From contig VHCY01000004.1 in assembly GCA_016871595.1 (NCBI GenBank), positions 1 to 58,888 on the forward strand: DNA of 58,888 bases, written 5' to 3'. Positions 46,501-53,849 of the stretch are shown in pieces. Positions within the stretch are counted from its first letter, which is position 1, and each line of letters starts with the position of its first letter. Below the pieces are notes generated by a model that searched no databases, was not told the DNA's origin, and was given only the letters and a program-made list of their open reading frames with translations. The translations under genes and the position numbers were made by a program. Source of the stretch: Verrucomicrobiota bacterium (lineage in GTDB: Bacteria > Verrucomicrobiota > Verrucomicrobiia > Opitutales > Opitutaceae).

Positions 46501-47522
46501 GCCGCCGCGCGCAGCTCGCTGGTGCCATAGGAACTGCCACCGGTGCGGATATCGCCGATCTTGATCGAAAGGATCCGGGCGCCGGGGGCGATGCCGTCGC
46601 GCGCGGGCTCGCCGGGGAAGTGGGCCGAGGCGATGGCGGCCACGTGGGTGCCGTGGTTGCCGCCGACCGTCACGAGGGAGAGCAGGTCCCCGCCCTCGTA
46701 GACCTGCACCCCGAAGGAGGCATTGGTCACGGGGCCGAAGGAGGCGTGCTCGCCGGCGACGCCAAAGGGCCGCAGGACCTTCTCATCGCGGAGGTCACCG
46801 TCCTCATCGGTATCGACGAGGACCCGCCAGTGCTCCCCGTCGTGCCAGACCAGGCAATCGTGCAGGGCGAGGGTCTCGTCGGCGGGCTTGGCGTTCTCGA
46901 GGGCCTCCAAAGCTTCGGCGCGGGCAAGGAGGTCGCGTTCGGCGCGGGTCCGGTCCTCGGGGGCGCGGGCCTGGGCGGCACGGCGGGCGGCGGCCTCCGG
47001 CCCCCGGTCGCGGGCGGCCTGGCGGCGGGAGGCGGCGGCGGCGCGTTCCCCGGCGCGCAGGTCCGCCAGCCGCTTGAGCACGGCCGCGGGGAACAGTTCC
47101 GCGGCGGGCTTCAGGCCCAGGCGGAACTCGCCCGTCGGGTTCACGAGGCCCTCGGGCAGGGTCAGGCGGCGGCCAGAGAGCCCCTTGAGCCCGCCTTCCG
47201 CGTCCGGGCGGCGGCGGGTGCTGGTGACGACGTCTCCCGAGCCGGAGGCATCCAGGATATCGACGAGCTTGCGTTGCCCATCAGAAGTGACGGCGAGGCC
47301 CGCGGCCGCGGGGTCGACCCCGGTGTCGAAGACCGCGATGACCACGCCCCGGCCGTCTGCTTGGGGGAGCGAGCGGAGGAAGGCATCGGCGGCCACCTCG
47401 CGCTTGGGGATCAGGGCGGAGCGGAGCGCGGCGAGATCGGCGGGCTCCGCCTCGGCGGGGGCGGCGGCGTTCAGGCGGAGCGTGAGGCCGAGGAGCGTGA
47501 CGGAAAGCAGGCGGAGGAACAT
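43566..47522 (-). CDS. Secreted tripeptidyl-peptidase II-like serine protease (S8)
   Basis: TPP II removes tripeptides from N-termini and in eukaryotes forms giant complexes. The 1318-residue product has a signal peptide (LLSVTLLGLTLRLNAAAP) and aligns along its length with TPP II: SALIPKREVAADAFLRSLP, DGRGVVIAVFDTGVDP (Asp66), SGSGDV, CLVWHDGEHWRVLVDTDEDGDL, GGNHGTHVA (His290), the oxyanion Asn389 (SAGNNGP) and NGTSMASP (Ser476). The Asp-His and His-Ser spacings (224 and 186) nearly equal the human enzyme (Asp44, His264, Ser449). The last 500 residues are less conserved. It is transcribed just after dgt (9 bases). Confidence 0.9.
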   Translation of the reverse strand: MFLRLLSVTLLGLTLRLNAAAPAEAEPADLAALRSALIPKREVAADAFLRSLPQADGRGVVIAVFDTGVDPAAAGLAVTSDGQRKLVDILDASGSGDVVTSTRRRPDAEGGLKGLSGRRLTLPEGLVNPTGEFRLGLKPAAELFPAAVLKRLADLRAGERAAAASRRQAARDRGPEAAARRAAQARAPEDRTRAERDLLARAEALEALENAKPADETLALHDCLVWHDGEHWRVLVDTDEDGDLRDEKVLRPFGVAGEHASFGPVTNASFGVQVYEGGDLLSLVTVGGNHGTHVAAIASAHFPGEPARDGIAPGARILSIKIGDIRTGGSSYGTSELRAAALAAKHRVDIVNASWGGRSLYQDGRNRNSRTYDLLVERHDILAVLSAGNNGPALGTAGSAGAEANRVLGVGAYLSPEMGRVLYQALSRHPGTAQQFTSRGPTKDGDLGVDVMAPGAAFASVSTEGLKGAEMMNGTSMASPSAAGVAALVLSAARQKGIDASPARLRAALILGAQPLPDEDAATRGAGLIHAPRAWERLQALQGVAAFGGFYDLEVDQGTFTSRGRGLQLREVLTEPRRRVTVKVTPAWAESVAPGARVAFAADLRLKPSAPWIQAPDYVHLSNGARTFGLVVAAPPVPEGALGSFHAETVDAVLADQPELGPVFSVPVTIIQPAPASAFRDHKLATVVPLRPAETRRLFVAAPAGASRLRLTVRHRAADTLSRRFVVQAVGYAAQTHIAAMETDQNLTLDPGAEKTFDLRVKPGVVVEVATTLLFSSVGAAALEVRLEWLGLGLETDPLVLPAGVTWAGLDLLSLTDREVKVEAKLERAVHVFLPDTTELRKMDERAEHPASPLTPGPVRPSFLRQRFVLDLKEPLSVHVLPAEDYDLGDAVGGGRVTLQAESGEVLFDGMGSGNSAAGRPAVRLPKGKVTAVRDYTAPEVDLLRSLNHAPLRLAEALKTSRALPVRANLRERFNGKDATELRLEAGREETVYLQDKSADDLAKHEPRPAHFAGTAVFRDLENRELGRRELLYVPGLSPAKVTNQKAKPKPVADARTEAEKLADALDEARLAFVRDQRATKGAEVQRQRGELLAALRTERAEDPAPVWEEALDAAQAAGWASEFWGKARPKAEASAAGEAPASTASVPTEAPGAAVLALLDEVVRRADPDAVARHLGAPPATAELEGAVRSKVEREKKRLTAHREVLARAERLRADVFRALGRWDEAWRALAEARRWHPETGDRQTRALEAVLHEGAGHLGLALEALNARLKDAPGDRKLREQRAALYEKLGWTEEAARERLRLALHQHQKTVLDERF

Positions 47523-47531
47523 CGGGGTGGT

Positions 47532-48803
47532 TCAGGAGCTGAGGTCGCGGATACTGCCGAAGCGGGGGTCGAAGAGGCGTTGGTGGGTGCGGACGATCAT
47601 CCCGTCGGTAAGTCCGGCCAGCCAGTCGCAGATGCGGCGCGCCTTGCCGGCGTCGGTGGTCTCGGCGGCGAGGAGGCGGCCCACCTGCGGGGGCAGCAGG
47701 CGGATGACGCGGGCGCCGGGGGCGACGTAGTTTTCCCAGCAGGAGTGCCAAAGATCGAACAGGACGCGGCGGGCCTTGTGCTCCATCTGCTGGAGCTGCG
47801 GGCTCTCAAAGATGATGTCGTTGGCGAGGCGCTTGTAGAAGGCGGCCTCGCGCTGGACGGCCGGGGTGACGACCAGTTCAAAGGCGTAGCGGTGGGTCTG
47901 CGCCGAGAGGAAGGCCCGGCGTTCGCGCAGGCGGCAGGCGGTGATGCAGGCCCCGATGCGCTGGCTGAACACCCGTTCCAGCCGGTCGCCACGGACGGCG
48001 GCGAAGATCGCCTCGAGCCAGCGCTGCTCCTCGGCGCCAATGCCCGTCTCGGCGGCCCAGCGCTCCATCCGCTCGAGCGTGAGGAAGCCGGCACCGACCC
48101 CGTCGATGATGTCATTGATCGAATAGGCCACGTCATCGGCCCAGTCCATAATCTGGCATTCGACGCTTTTGAGGGCGTTGAGGGCGTCGCCGGCCTGCAG
48201 TTCGGGCGGGAGGCCCTGTCCGCCGAAGACCCAGTCGCGGTGGCGTTCCTGCGGGTCGTAGAGGAAGTGGCGCGGGGGTGGCGCGGGGAATTCGCGGAAG
48301 AGCTTCTTGTATTTGAGGACCCCGTCGAGGAGGGCGCGGGTGGGGGCCATCCCGCTGATGCCGCCCTCGCGCTGGTACATCGTCTCGGTGAGGAGGTGGA
48401 GCGTCTGGGCGTTGCCCTCGAAGCCGCCCCAGTCGGCCATCAGTTCCTGGAGCGTGCGTTCGCCGGAATGGCCGAAGGGCGGGTGCCCGAGGTCGTGGGC
48501 GAGGCAGCAGGCCTCGACGAGGTCGCTATCGATGCGGAAGTCGGGGGCGAGGGGTTCGCCGCGGGACTCGAGGAAGGTGCAGATCGAGCGGCCGATCTGG
48601 GCGACTTCCATCGAGTGGGTGAGGCGGGTGCGGTAGAAGTCGTATTCGCCGGAGAGGAAGACCTGGGTCTTGGACTGGAGCTTGCGGAAGGCGTGGGCGT
48701 GGATGATGCGGTCGCGTTCGCGCTGGAAGGGGGTGCGGTAGTCGTGCTGCGCGTCGCCGCCGAGCGTTTCGCGGTCGAAGGCGTTGTAGAAGCGGTTCTC
48801 CAT
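47532..48803 (-). CDS. dgt: Deoxyguanosinetriphosphate triphosphohydrolase-like protein
   Basis: An HD-domain enzyme that hydrolyses dGTP (or other dNTPs) to the nucleoside and triphosphate. The 423-residue protein begins MENRFYNAFDRETLGGD and has YRTPFQRERDRIIHAHAFRKLQSKTQVF, the metal histidine RLTHSMEVAQIGRSI, the HD pair in CLAHDLGHPPFGHSGE and WADDVAYSINDIIDG. Length is between the E. coli (505) and short bacterial forms. The ATG at 48803 matches the family start. It is followed nine bases later by the TPP II-like gene. Confidence 0.93.
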   Translation of the reverse strand: MENRFYNAFDRETLGGDAQHDYRTPFQRERDRIIHAHAFRKLQSKTQVFLSGEYDFYRTRLTHSMEVAQIGRSICTFLESRGEPLAPDFRIDSDLVEACCLAHDLGHPPFGHSGERTLQELMADWGGFEGNAQTLHLLTETMYQREGGISGMAPTRALLDGVLKYKKLFREFPAPPPRHFLYDPQERHRDWVFGGQGLPPELQAGDALNALKSVECQIMDWADDVAYSINDIIDGVGAGFLTLERMERWAAETGIGAEEQRWLEAIFAAVRGDRLERVFSQRIGACITACRLRERRAFLSAQTHRYAFELVVTPAVQREAAFYKRLANDIIFESPQLQQMEHKARRVLFDLWHSCWENYVAPGARVIRLLPPQVGRLLAAETTDAGKARRICDWLAGLTDGMIVRTHQRLFDPRFGSIRDLSS

Positions 48804-49276
48804 CGTCGTGGGGGTGAGCGCAGCGCCCCCGCCCGCCGAAGGGAAGAGCGAAACGCGGGGTGGGCCCTCCGTGCAGTCTGCCTCCAATGTCCCTCCAGTG
48901 CTGCTGCCTTCGACCGCGAGTCCCTCCCGGCGTGCCCTTGGAGGAGACTGGAGCCGGATTGCAGCCGTGAGCCCGCCGCGAAGGTAGCCGCAGCCAGGGT
49001 ACCGCTGCAGGGCCGAGGAACCCTGCGGAGTGTCAGGACATCGTATCCATCCGCCCTCCGTCATCCGCCCTCCGCCCTCCCCACTCCTCACTCCTTTCTG
49101 TAAAGTCCCCCCTCTCAAACGACGGTAGAATTTACACTTACGCCCCGGTCCGCCTAGCGCCGAAAACGTGCCGTATGTCGGAACTCGTTGATAATTGGCC
49201 CAAACAAGGCCCGACCGGGGTGGAATTACGCAGTTGGCCCTCCATTTACTACCACCCAGGCGAAAACTTACCACCA
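48804..49276. other. 473-base gap between dgt and first mini-protein gene
   Basis: No gene with support on either strand. The right half is lower in G+C than its surroundings and carries TAGAAT (49123-49128), a possible -10, but no matching -35. It probably holds promoters of the leftward dgt operon and the rightward mini-gene. The tract around 49050-49100 is a run of CCTCC-like repeats. Confidence 0.5.
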
Positions 49277-49432
49277 ATGAAAACTCGTCTCCTTCTCGCC
49301 GCCCTCGCCGCCCTCGCCACCACCGCCTCCGCGGCCGTTGGCGGGCCCGTGCCCGAAACCTCCAGCACCTTCCCGCTGCTGGCCGTGGGCGTGGTCGCGC
49401 TGGGCTTCCTAGCGCGCCGCCTGCGGAAGTAA
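49277..49432 (+). CDS. Mini exosortase substrate (signal peptide plus VPE-type sorting tail)
   Basis: Only 51 residues long. The N-terminal half (MKTRLLLAALAALATTASA) is a Sec signal peptide and the C-terminal half is VPETSSTFPLLA, a hydrophobic stretch and the basic end ARRLRK. This is the tripartite layout of PEP-CTERM/VPDSG-type sorting signals processed by exosortases; the window has one exosortase (17767-18777). Almost no mature sequence remains between the two parts (about five residues). The ATG at 49277 gives the clean signal peptide; an upstream start at 49175 is less likely. Paralogue of the next gene. Confidence 0.8.
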   Translation: MKTRLLLAALAALATTASAAVGGPVPETSSTFPLLAVGVVALGFLARRLRK

Positions 49433-49576
49433 GGCCTCGGACAGGCGCGGGACCATCCCGCTTCGTCCCGCGGGGCCTGAAGGCCCCGCGTTGATGGATT
49501 TTGGTCTTCCCATTTGGGCGGGCCGCAGACGGACTGCGCGTGCACTCGCGCGGAAACCTTCTTCGTCCTGACCCTA

Positions 49577-49729
49577 ATGAAGACTCGCCTCGCCCTCGCC
49601 GCCCTCGCCGCGACCCTGCCGGTCGCCGCCACCCCGCCGGTCCACGTGCCGGAGTTGTCCAGCACCCTGCCGCTGCTGGCCGGCGGGCTGATTCTGCTGG
49701 GGGTCCTGGCGAGCCGGTTGAAGAAGTAA
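49577..49729 (+). CDS. Mini exosortase substrate, paralogue of the preceding gene
   Basis: A 50-residue product with signal peptide (MKTRLALAALAATLPVAA), a four- to five-residue linker and the tail VPELSSTLPLLAGGLILLGVLASRLKK split into motif, transmembrane stretch and basic end. It is clearly related to the 51-residue protein 145 bases upstream (same MKTRL start, VPE.SST.PLLA motif). It probably results from a tandem duplication. Function unknown: too small to be an enzyme, so perhaps a surface peptide or signalling product released by exosortase cleavage. Confidence 0.8.
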   Translation: MKTRLALAALAATLPVAATPPVHVPELSSTLPLLAGGLILLGVLASRLKK

Positions 49730-49740
49730 GGAGGGCAGCG

Positions 49741-49766
49741 CCCTCCGAAGCCTTGGCGAAGGAGGG
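49741..49766 (+). terminator. Hairpin after the second mini-gene
   Basis: CCCTCC-GAA-GCC / TT / GGC-GAA-GGAGGG forms a stem with an internal loop, 11 bases after the stop. No T-run follows, so it may be a repetitive intergenic element rather than a true terminator; a similar tract lies near 42110-42150. Confidence 0.4.
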
Positions 49767-49988
49767 ACGGCGCGGGCAACCCGCTCAGCGATTCAGGGTT
49801 TTGACCTTCGACCTCGCTCTGCGGGAATTGGTTTTTTACGCCCGGACCGGGGCGCCGCGTCCCAGCTACACGGAGCCGCGGTTCTTCCGACCGCGAAGTC
49901 GTGCCTTGTGGCTGGGGAAGGATTCCCCGGCTTCAAGCCGGCCCTCCCTCCCTCCCGCCCGCCATCGCACCCTCTCTCCGGCACGCCC

Positions 49989-51140
49989 TCAACCACCGCC
50001 CGCGACGAGATTGCACCGCTCCTCCGGATCGCGCTCCAGGTCGAAATTCAGCCAGGGCCGCCCATCCGCTAGGAACACCTCCTTGCGCGTGCGCGAGCGC
50101 CGGCCCGACCACACGCGATCGCACTGCCACGGTAGCGCCACCACCGCGGGCATCGAGATCGCCACCGGAGCCCCCGTCGGCCGCGGACGCCGCCCCTCTG
50201 CCCACGCCTCGGTCCAGGCGCCCAACTCCACCAGCGACACCGGCTCGGGTTCGATTCCCCTCCCCTCCCCGCCGGGCCAGCGCACGATCAACGGCACCCG
50301 CACGCTCTCCTCATACGGCCAGCCTTTCCGGAAACAGCCCTGCGAACCCAGCATATCCCCGTGCACGGAGGTGAAGGCGACCACGGTGCGCGCCCCATCG
50401 AGCCGCGCCAGCAACCGGCCCAAGGCGCGGTCGGTCGCCTCCAGGTGGGCGTGGTAGCCCGCCAGTTCGGCCCGCGCCTGTGCCGCCGCGGCCGCGGGGA
50501 CGTTCGCCCGCAGGCGCAAGGACGCCGGGTCGCGCGGCGCCACGCCCGCGGCCGGGGCCGCATAGGGCGGGTGCGGGGGCTCGAGGCTCAGCACCCCGAA
50601 CCACGGGCCCGCCCGCGGGAGCCACGCCGCCATTCGGTCCACCAGGACGTCGCTCTGGTAGCCCGGAAACCGCCGCGGCTCCGGCACGCCCGTGCCGTGC
50701 AGCCACGGGTCGTTCAGCAGGAAGCCGCTCTCGAAGCCCTCCCAATGCTCGAAGCCGCCCCGCCGCTCCGGCGGCACCACGGTCCGCGCGTGGGCCTCCC
50801 CGACCAGCGGCGCCGCGCGGTCCCGCTCGCCCAAGTGCCACTTGCCGAAGAACGCGGTCGCATAACCCCGCCGCCGCATCCGATGGGCAATGGTCTCCCG
50901 GTCCGCCGGCAAGGCATCCCAATAGTCGCGCACGCCGTTGGCCGGCGATGGCACCCCCGTCAGCAACGCCGCGCGGGCGAAGGGACCGAACGGATGCGGC
51001 GTCACCGCGGCGGTGTGGACGACTCCTTCCGCCGCCAACCGATCCAAGTGGGGCGTCCGCGCGTCTGGATCACCGACGAAGCCGCCCGCCTGCGCGCGCC
51101 ACTGGGTGGTGACGATCCAGAGGATGTTCGGCGCCGGCAT
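49989..51140 (-). CDS. Sulfatase-fold protein lacking catalytic residues
   Basis: The fold of arylsulfatases is clear over 383 residues: PAPNILWIV, ARTPHLDRLAAEGVV, RAALLTGVPSPANGVRD, GKWHLGE, PWLHGTG, HGDMLGSQGCFRKGWPYEESVRVPLIVRWPG. The active site is not. The CxPxR or SxPxR motif reads GPFAR (no Cys or Ser for formylglycine), the metal aspartate after the first strand is Thr12 (IVTTQW), and SDHGD is SVHGD (Val259). Lys and His of GKWHLG are kept. It is probably a non-catalytic binding protein or a dying gene, with no frameshift or stop. No signal peptide. The ATG at 51140 follows GAGG by eight bases. Confidence 0.85.
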   Translation of the reverse strand: MPAPNILWIVTTQWRAQAGGFVGDPDARTPHLDRLAAEGVVHTAAVTPHPFGPFARAALLTGVPSPANGVRDYWDALPADRETIAHRMRRRGYATAFFGKWHLGERDRAAPLVGEAHARTVVPPERRGGFEHWEGFESGFLLNDPWLHGTGVPEPRRFPGYQSDVLVDRMAAWLPRAGPWFGVLSLEPPHPPYAAPAAGVAPRDPASLRLRANVPAAAAAQARAELAGYHAHLEATDRALGRLLARLDGARTVVAFTSVHGDMLGSQGCFRKGWPYEESVRVPLIVRWPGGEGRGIEPEPVSLVELGAWTEAWAEGRRPRPTGAPVAISMPAVVALPWQCDRVWSGRRSRTRKEVFLADGRPWLNFDLERDPEERCNLVAGGG

Positions 51141-51150
51141 CCCCGGAGCC

Positions 51151-51447
51151 TCACCCAACCCCGCGCACACGTCCACCGCATTGCGGCGGGGGCCGACGGG
51201 GAAGCTGCCCTTTCGAAACTCCGAAGTCATCCGCGATCCGTTTGCTCAAACGCGGGTCATCAAACCCGTCGCCGTAGCGGAAAGGCCGGCCAGCTAAACG
51301 ACCGCATCGGCGCGGACGGGCAGGCTTGCACGGGAGAAGGCAAGCCACCGGAAGCCCATAGCGCGTGATCACGATATGCTGACCTTTTTCGGCCGCAGCC
51401 ACCAGCCGCGAAAAGTGAGCTTGGGCCTCTGAAATGCTCACGCGCAT
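51151..51447 (-). CDS. Orphan Phd/YefM-family antitoxin-like protein
   Basis: A 98-residue product beginning MRVSISEAQAHFSRLVAAAEKGQHIVI, TRYGLPVACLLP, which is the DNA-binding half of Phd-type antitoxins. The tail has the acidic pattern DGFDDPRLSKRIADDFG seen in such proteins. The last 26 residues are less typical. No toxin gene (VapC, Doc or RelE type) is adjacent; downstream is the sulfatase-like gene. It may repress its own promoter or be the remnant of a toxin-antitoxin pair. Start is the only ATG at the conserved beginning. Confidence 0.65.
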   Translation of the reverse strand: MRVSISEAQAHFSRLVAAAEKGQHIVITRYGLPVACLLPCKPARPRRCGRLAGRPFRYGDGFDDPRLSKRIADDFGVSKGQLPRRPPPQCGGRVRGVG

Positions 51448-51577
51448 CAAGCGATGAACATCCGCCGAGACCAATTCGTCAATCACCCCGAACTTGCACG
51501 GTGGCATTACCCCCCCGCCCCGGAATATTGGTTTGCCCGCCGCGGCCCGCGACGCACGGTACCTCCTCCCGCGACCA

Positions 51578-52159
51578 ATGACCCTGCGCATTGTCCACTT
51601 CGACGAGCCCGTCCTCCGCACCAAGGGGGAAAAGGTCACGCGCTTCGACGCCGACCTCCGCCGCCTCGTCCAGGAGATGGTCGCGACGATGCACGCCGCC
51701 CCCGGCATCGGCCTCGCCGCCCAGCAGATCGGGCGCGCCCTCCAGCTCTGCGTGGTCGATGTGCGCGAGGAACACGATGACTTCAACTGGACCCTCGACG
51801 GCGTCCGTATCCCCCTCTCGCTGGTGATGCCCCTGGCCCTGGTCAACCCCGTCGTCACCGTCACGCCCGGCACCCGCGAGGCCGTGGCCGAGGAAGGCTG
51901 CCTCTCCTTCCCCGAGCTGCGCGGCGACGTCACCCGGCCGGAGGCGATCCGCGTGGCCTTCCAGGACGTCCACGGCCTCGGGCACGAGCTGGCCTGCGAC
52001 GGCCTCCTCGCCCGCTGCGTCCAGCACGAGTTCGATCACCTGCAGGGGGTCCTGTTCATCGACCGGATGAAGCGCCGGTCCCGGGCGGCCCTCGAGCCGG
52101 ACCTGGTCGCCCTCGCCAAGGCGACCCGCGCCGCGGCCCGGACCTCCCCTTCCCCATGA
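51578..52159 (+). CDS. def: Peptide deformylase
   Basis: Removes the formyl group from new proteins before Map acts. The 193-residue enzyme has all three motifs: APGIGLAAQQIG (about residue 42), EEGCLSFPE (about 105) with the metal cysteine, and CVQHEFDHLQG (about 147-157). The ATG at 51578 begins MTLRIVHFDEPVLR, typical of the family. It overlaps the next gene by ATGA. A short insert near residues 60-85 is common in this branch. Confidence 0.95.
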   Translation: MTLRIVHFDEPVLRTKGEKVTRFDADLRRLVQEMVATMHAAPGIGLAAQQIGRALQLCVVDVREEHDDFNWTLDGVRIPLSLVMPLALVNPVVTVTPGTREAVAEEGCLSFPELRGDVTRPEAIRVAFQDVHGLGHELACDGLLARCVQHEFDHLQGVLFIDRMKRRSRAALEPDLVALAKATRAAARTSPSP

Positions 52160-53238
52160 GCACGACCCAGAAATCGGACGGGATGAACTACGCCCCGCAG
52201 GGCAAACCGCGCCCGGTGGTCGGCCCCGGCGAGTTTGTCTTCGCCGCCGCCCACCTCGAGCACGGCCACATCTACGGCCAATGCAACGGGCTGCTCGAGG
52301 CCGGCGGGGAACTGAAGTGGGTTTACGACCCGGACCCGAAAAAGGTCGAGGCCTTCCGCGCCAAGTACCCGCAGGCCCGCGTGGCCCGCGACCTCGACGA
52401 GATCCTCCAGGATCCCGCCGTCCACCTGGTCACCGCGGCGGCCGTCCCCTGCGACCGCGGCCCGCTCGGCCTGCGGGTGATGGCGGCGGGCAAGGACTAC
52501 TTCACGGACAAGACCCCGTTCACCTCGCTCGCCCAGCTGGACGACGCCAAGGCGGCCGTGGCCCGCACCGGGCGCAAGTACATGGTCTACTTCTCGGAGC
52601 GCCTCCACGTGGAGTCGGCGATGTACGCCACGGACCTCGTCGCCGCGGGCGCGATCGGGCGCGTGATCCAGGTGATCGGCCTCGGGCCGCACCGCCTGAA
52701 CAAGGCCAGCCGGCCCGCCTGGTTCTTCGAACGCGCCAAGTACGGCGGCATCCTCACGGATATCGGCAGCCACCAGTTCGAGCAGTTCCTCACCTACACC
52801 GGCGCGACGGACGCCACCGTCACCCAGTCCGCGGTGGGCAACTTCGCCAATCCCGACCGCCCCGAGTTCGAGGACTTCGGCGAAGCCTCCCTCCTGGGGG
52901 ACAACGGCGCCTCCAACTACATCCGCGTCGACTGGTTCACGCCGGACGGCCTGTCCACCTGGGGCGACGGCCGCACCGTGATCCTCGGCACCAAGGGCTA
53001 CATTGAGCTGCGCAAGTACCTCGATGTCGCCCGCGACAAGGCCGGGGACCAGGTCTACCTCGTCGACCAGGCCGGCGAGCGCCACCTGAGCGTGGCGGGC
53101 CAGGTGGGCTTCCGCTTCTTCGGCGAACTGATCCTCGATTGCCTGCGCCGGACGGACCAGGCGATGACCCAGGCGCACGTTTTCAAGGCGGCGGAACTCT
53201 GCCTGCGGGCGCAACTCGCCGCGCGGCGGATCGCCTGA
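52156..53238 (+). CDS. Gfo/Idh/MocA-family oxidoreductase
   Basis: A 360-residue NAD(P)-binding protein. The Rossmann start EFVFAAAHLEHGHIYGQCNGLLEAGGELKWVYDPD fits the family though the glycine motif is not classic (LEHGHIYGQ). The usual EKP motif reads DKTPFTS. A second signature is GGILTDIGSHQFEQFLTYTG. No signal peptide, so it is cytoplasmic, unlike the Tat-exported homologue at 24421-25845. It overlaps def by four bases, so expression is coupled, although no functional link is obvious. Substrate unknown. Confidence 0.88.
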   Translation: MSTTQKSDGMNYAPQGKPRPVVGPGEFVFAAAHLEHGHIYGQCNGLLEAGGELKWVYDPDPKKVEAFRAKYPQARVARDLDEILQDPAVHLVTAAAVPCDRGPLGLRVMAAGKDYFTDKTPFTSLAQLDDAKAAVARTGRKYMVYFSERLHVESAMYATDLVAAGAIGRVIQVIGLGPHRLNKASRPAWFFERAKYGGILTDIGSHQFEQFLTYTGATDATVTQSAVGNFANPDRPEFEDFGEASLLGDNGASNYIRVDWFTPDGLSTWGDGRTVILGTKGYIELRKYLDVARDKAGDQVYLVDQAGERHLSVAGQVGFRFFGELILDCLRRTDQAMTQAHVFKAAELCLRAQLAARRIA

Positions 53239-53240
53239 CG

Positions 53241-53783
53241 ATGGCCCGCTCCATCGCGACCCGCACCGGCGACGACGGCACGACCGGCCTGCTGTACGGG
53301 CAAAGGGTGCCGAAGGACCATCCTCAGATCGAGGCCGTCGGGGCCTGCGATGAGCTGAACGCGGCCCTCGGGGCCGCCAAGGCCCTGCTGCCGGCGACGC
53401 CGCGCGGCGCGGAGGTGCACGCCTCCCTCACCCGGATCCAGCGGCAATTGGTCGCCCTGATGGGCGAGGTCGCCTGCGCCGAGACGGATGCGGCCCGGTA
53501 TGCCGCCTCGACCTTCGAGAAGGTCACGGCGGAGGACGTCCGCCTCCTGGACACCGAATTGGCGGCCCTGGAGGCGCGCGGGCTGCGTTTCGACGGCTGG
53601 GCCACGCCGGGCGCGAATCCCGGGGCGGCGGCGCTCGACGTGGCACGGACGGCGGCGCGGCGGGCGGAGCGGCGCCTGACGGCTTTGGCGGGGCAAGGAC
53701 GCCACTTGCGGGCCGACGTGGGCCGGTTCATCAACCGCCTTTCGGACCTGCTTTGGCTGCTGGCGCGCGAAGCCGAGCAATAG
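53241..53783 (+). CDS. PduO-type cob(I)alamin adenosyltransferase
   Basis: Makes adenosylcobalamin from reduced cobalamin and ATP. The 180-residue protein has the N-terminal ATP motif ARSIATRTGDDGTTGLLYG, GACDELNAALGAAKAL and the C-terminal RRAERRLTAL and RFINRLSDLLWLLAREAE. Length is normal. It starts two bases after the Gfo/Idh stop, so def, the oxidoreductase and this gene look like one operon. Confidence 0.92.
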   Translation: MARSIATRTGDDGTTGLLYGQRVPKDHPQIEAVGACDELNAALGAAKALLPATPRGAEVHASLTRIQRQLVALMGEVACAETDAARYAASTFEKVTAEDVRLLDTELAALEARGLRFDGWATPGANPGAAALDVARTAARRAERRLTALAGQGRHLRADVGRFINRLSDLLWLLAREAEQ

Positions 53784-53849
53784 AGTGCGTCCGGGCGGGG
53801 TCGGTCTTTCCGCTTCCCGCCCGGGGTGGCGTTCGCCAAGCTGCGCGGA

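Noticed and set aside
46386-49103. 905-codon frame on the plus strand across the TPP II-like protease and dgt
   Set aside because: Both minus-strand genes have full motif sets; the opposite product is low-complexity Gly/Val/Ala with no domain.
51141-51230. Longer start for the sulfatase-like protein
   Set aside because: It would overlap the antitoxin-like gene; the internal ATG at 51140 has GAGG at proper spacing and begins at the conserved NILWI strand.
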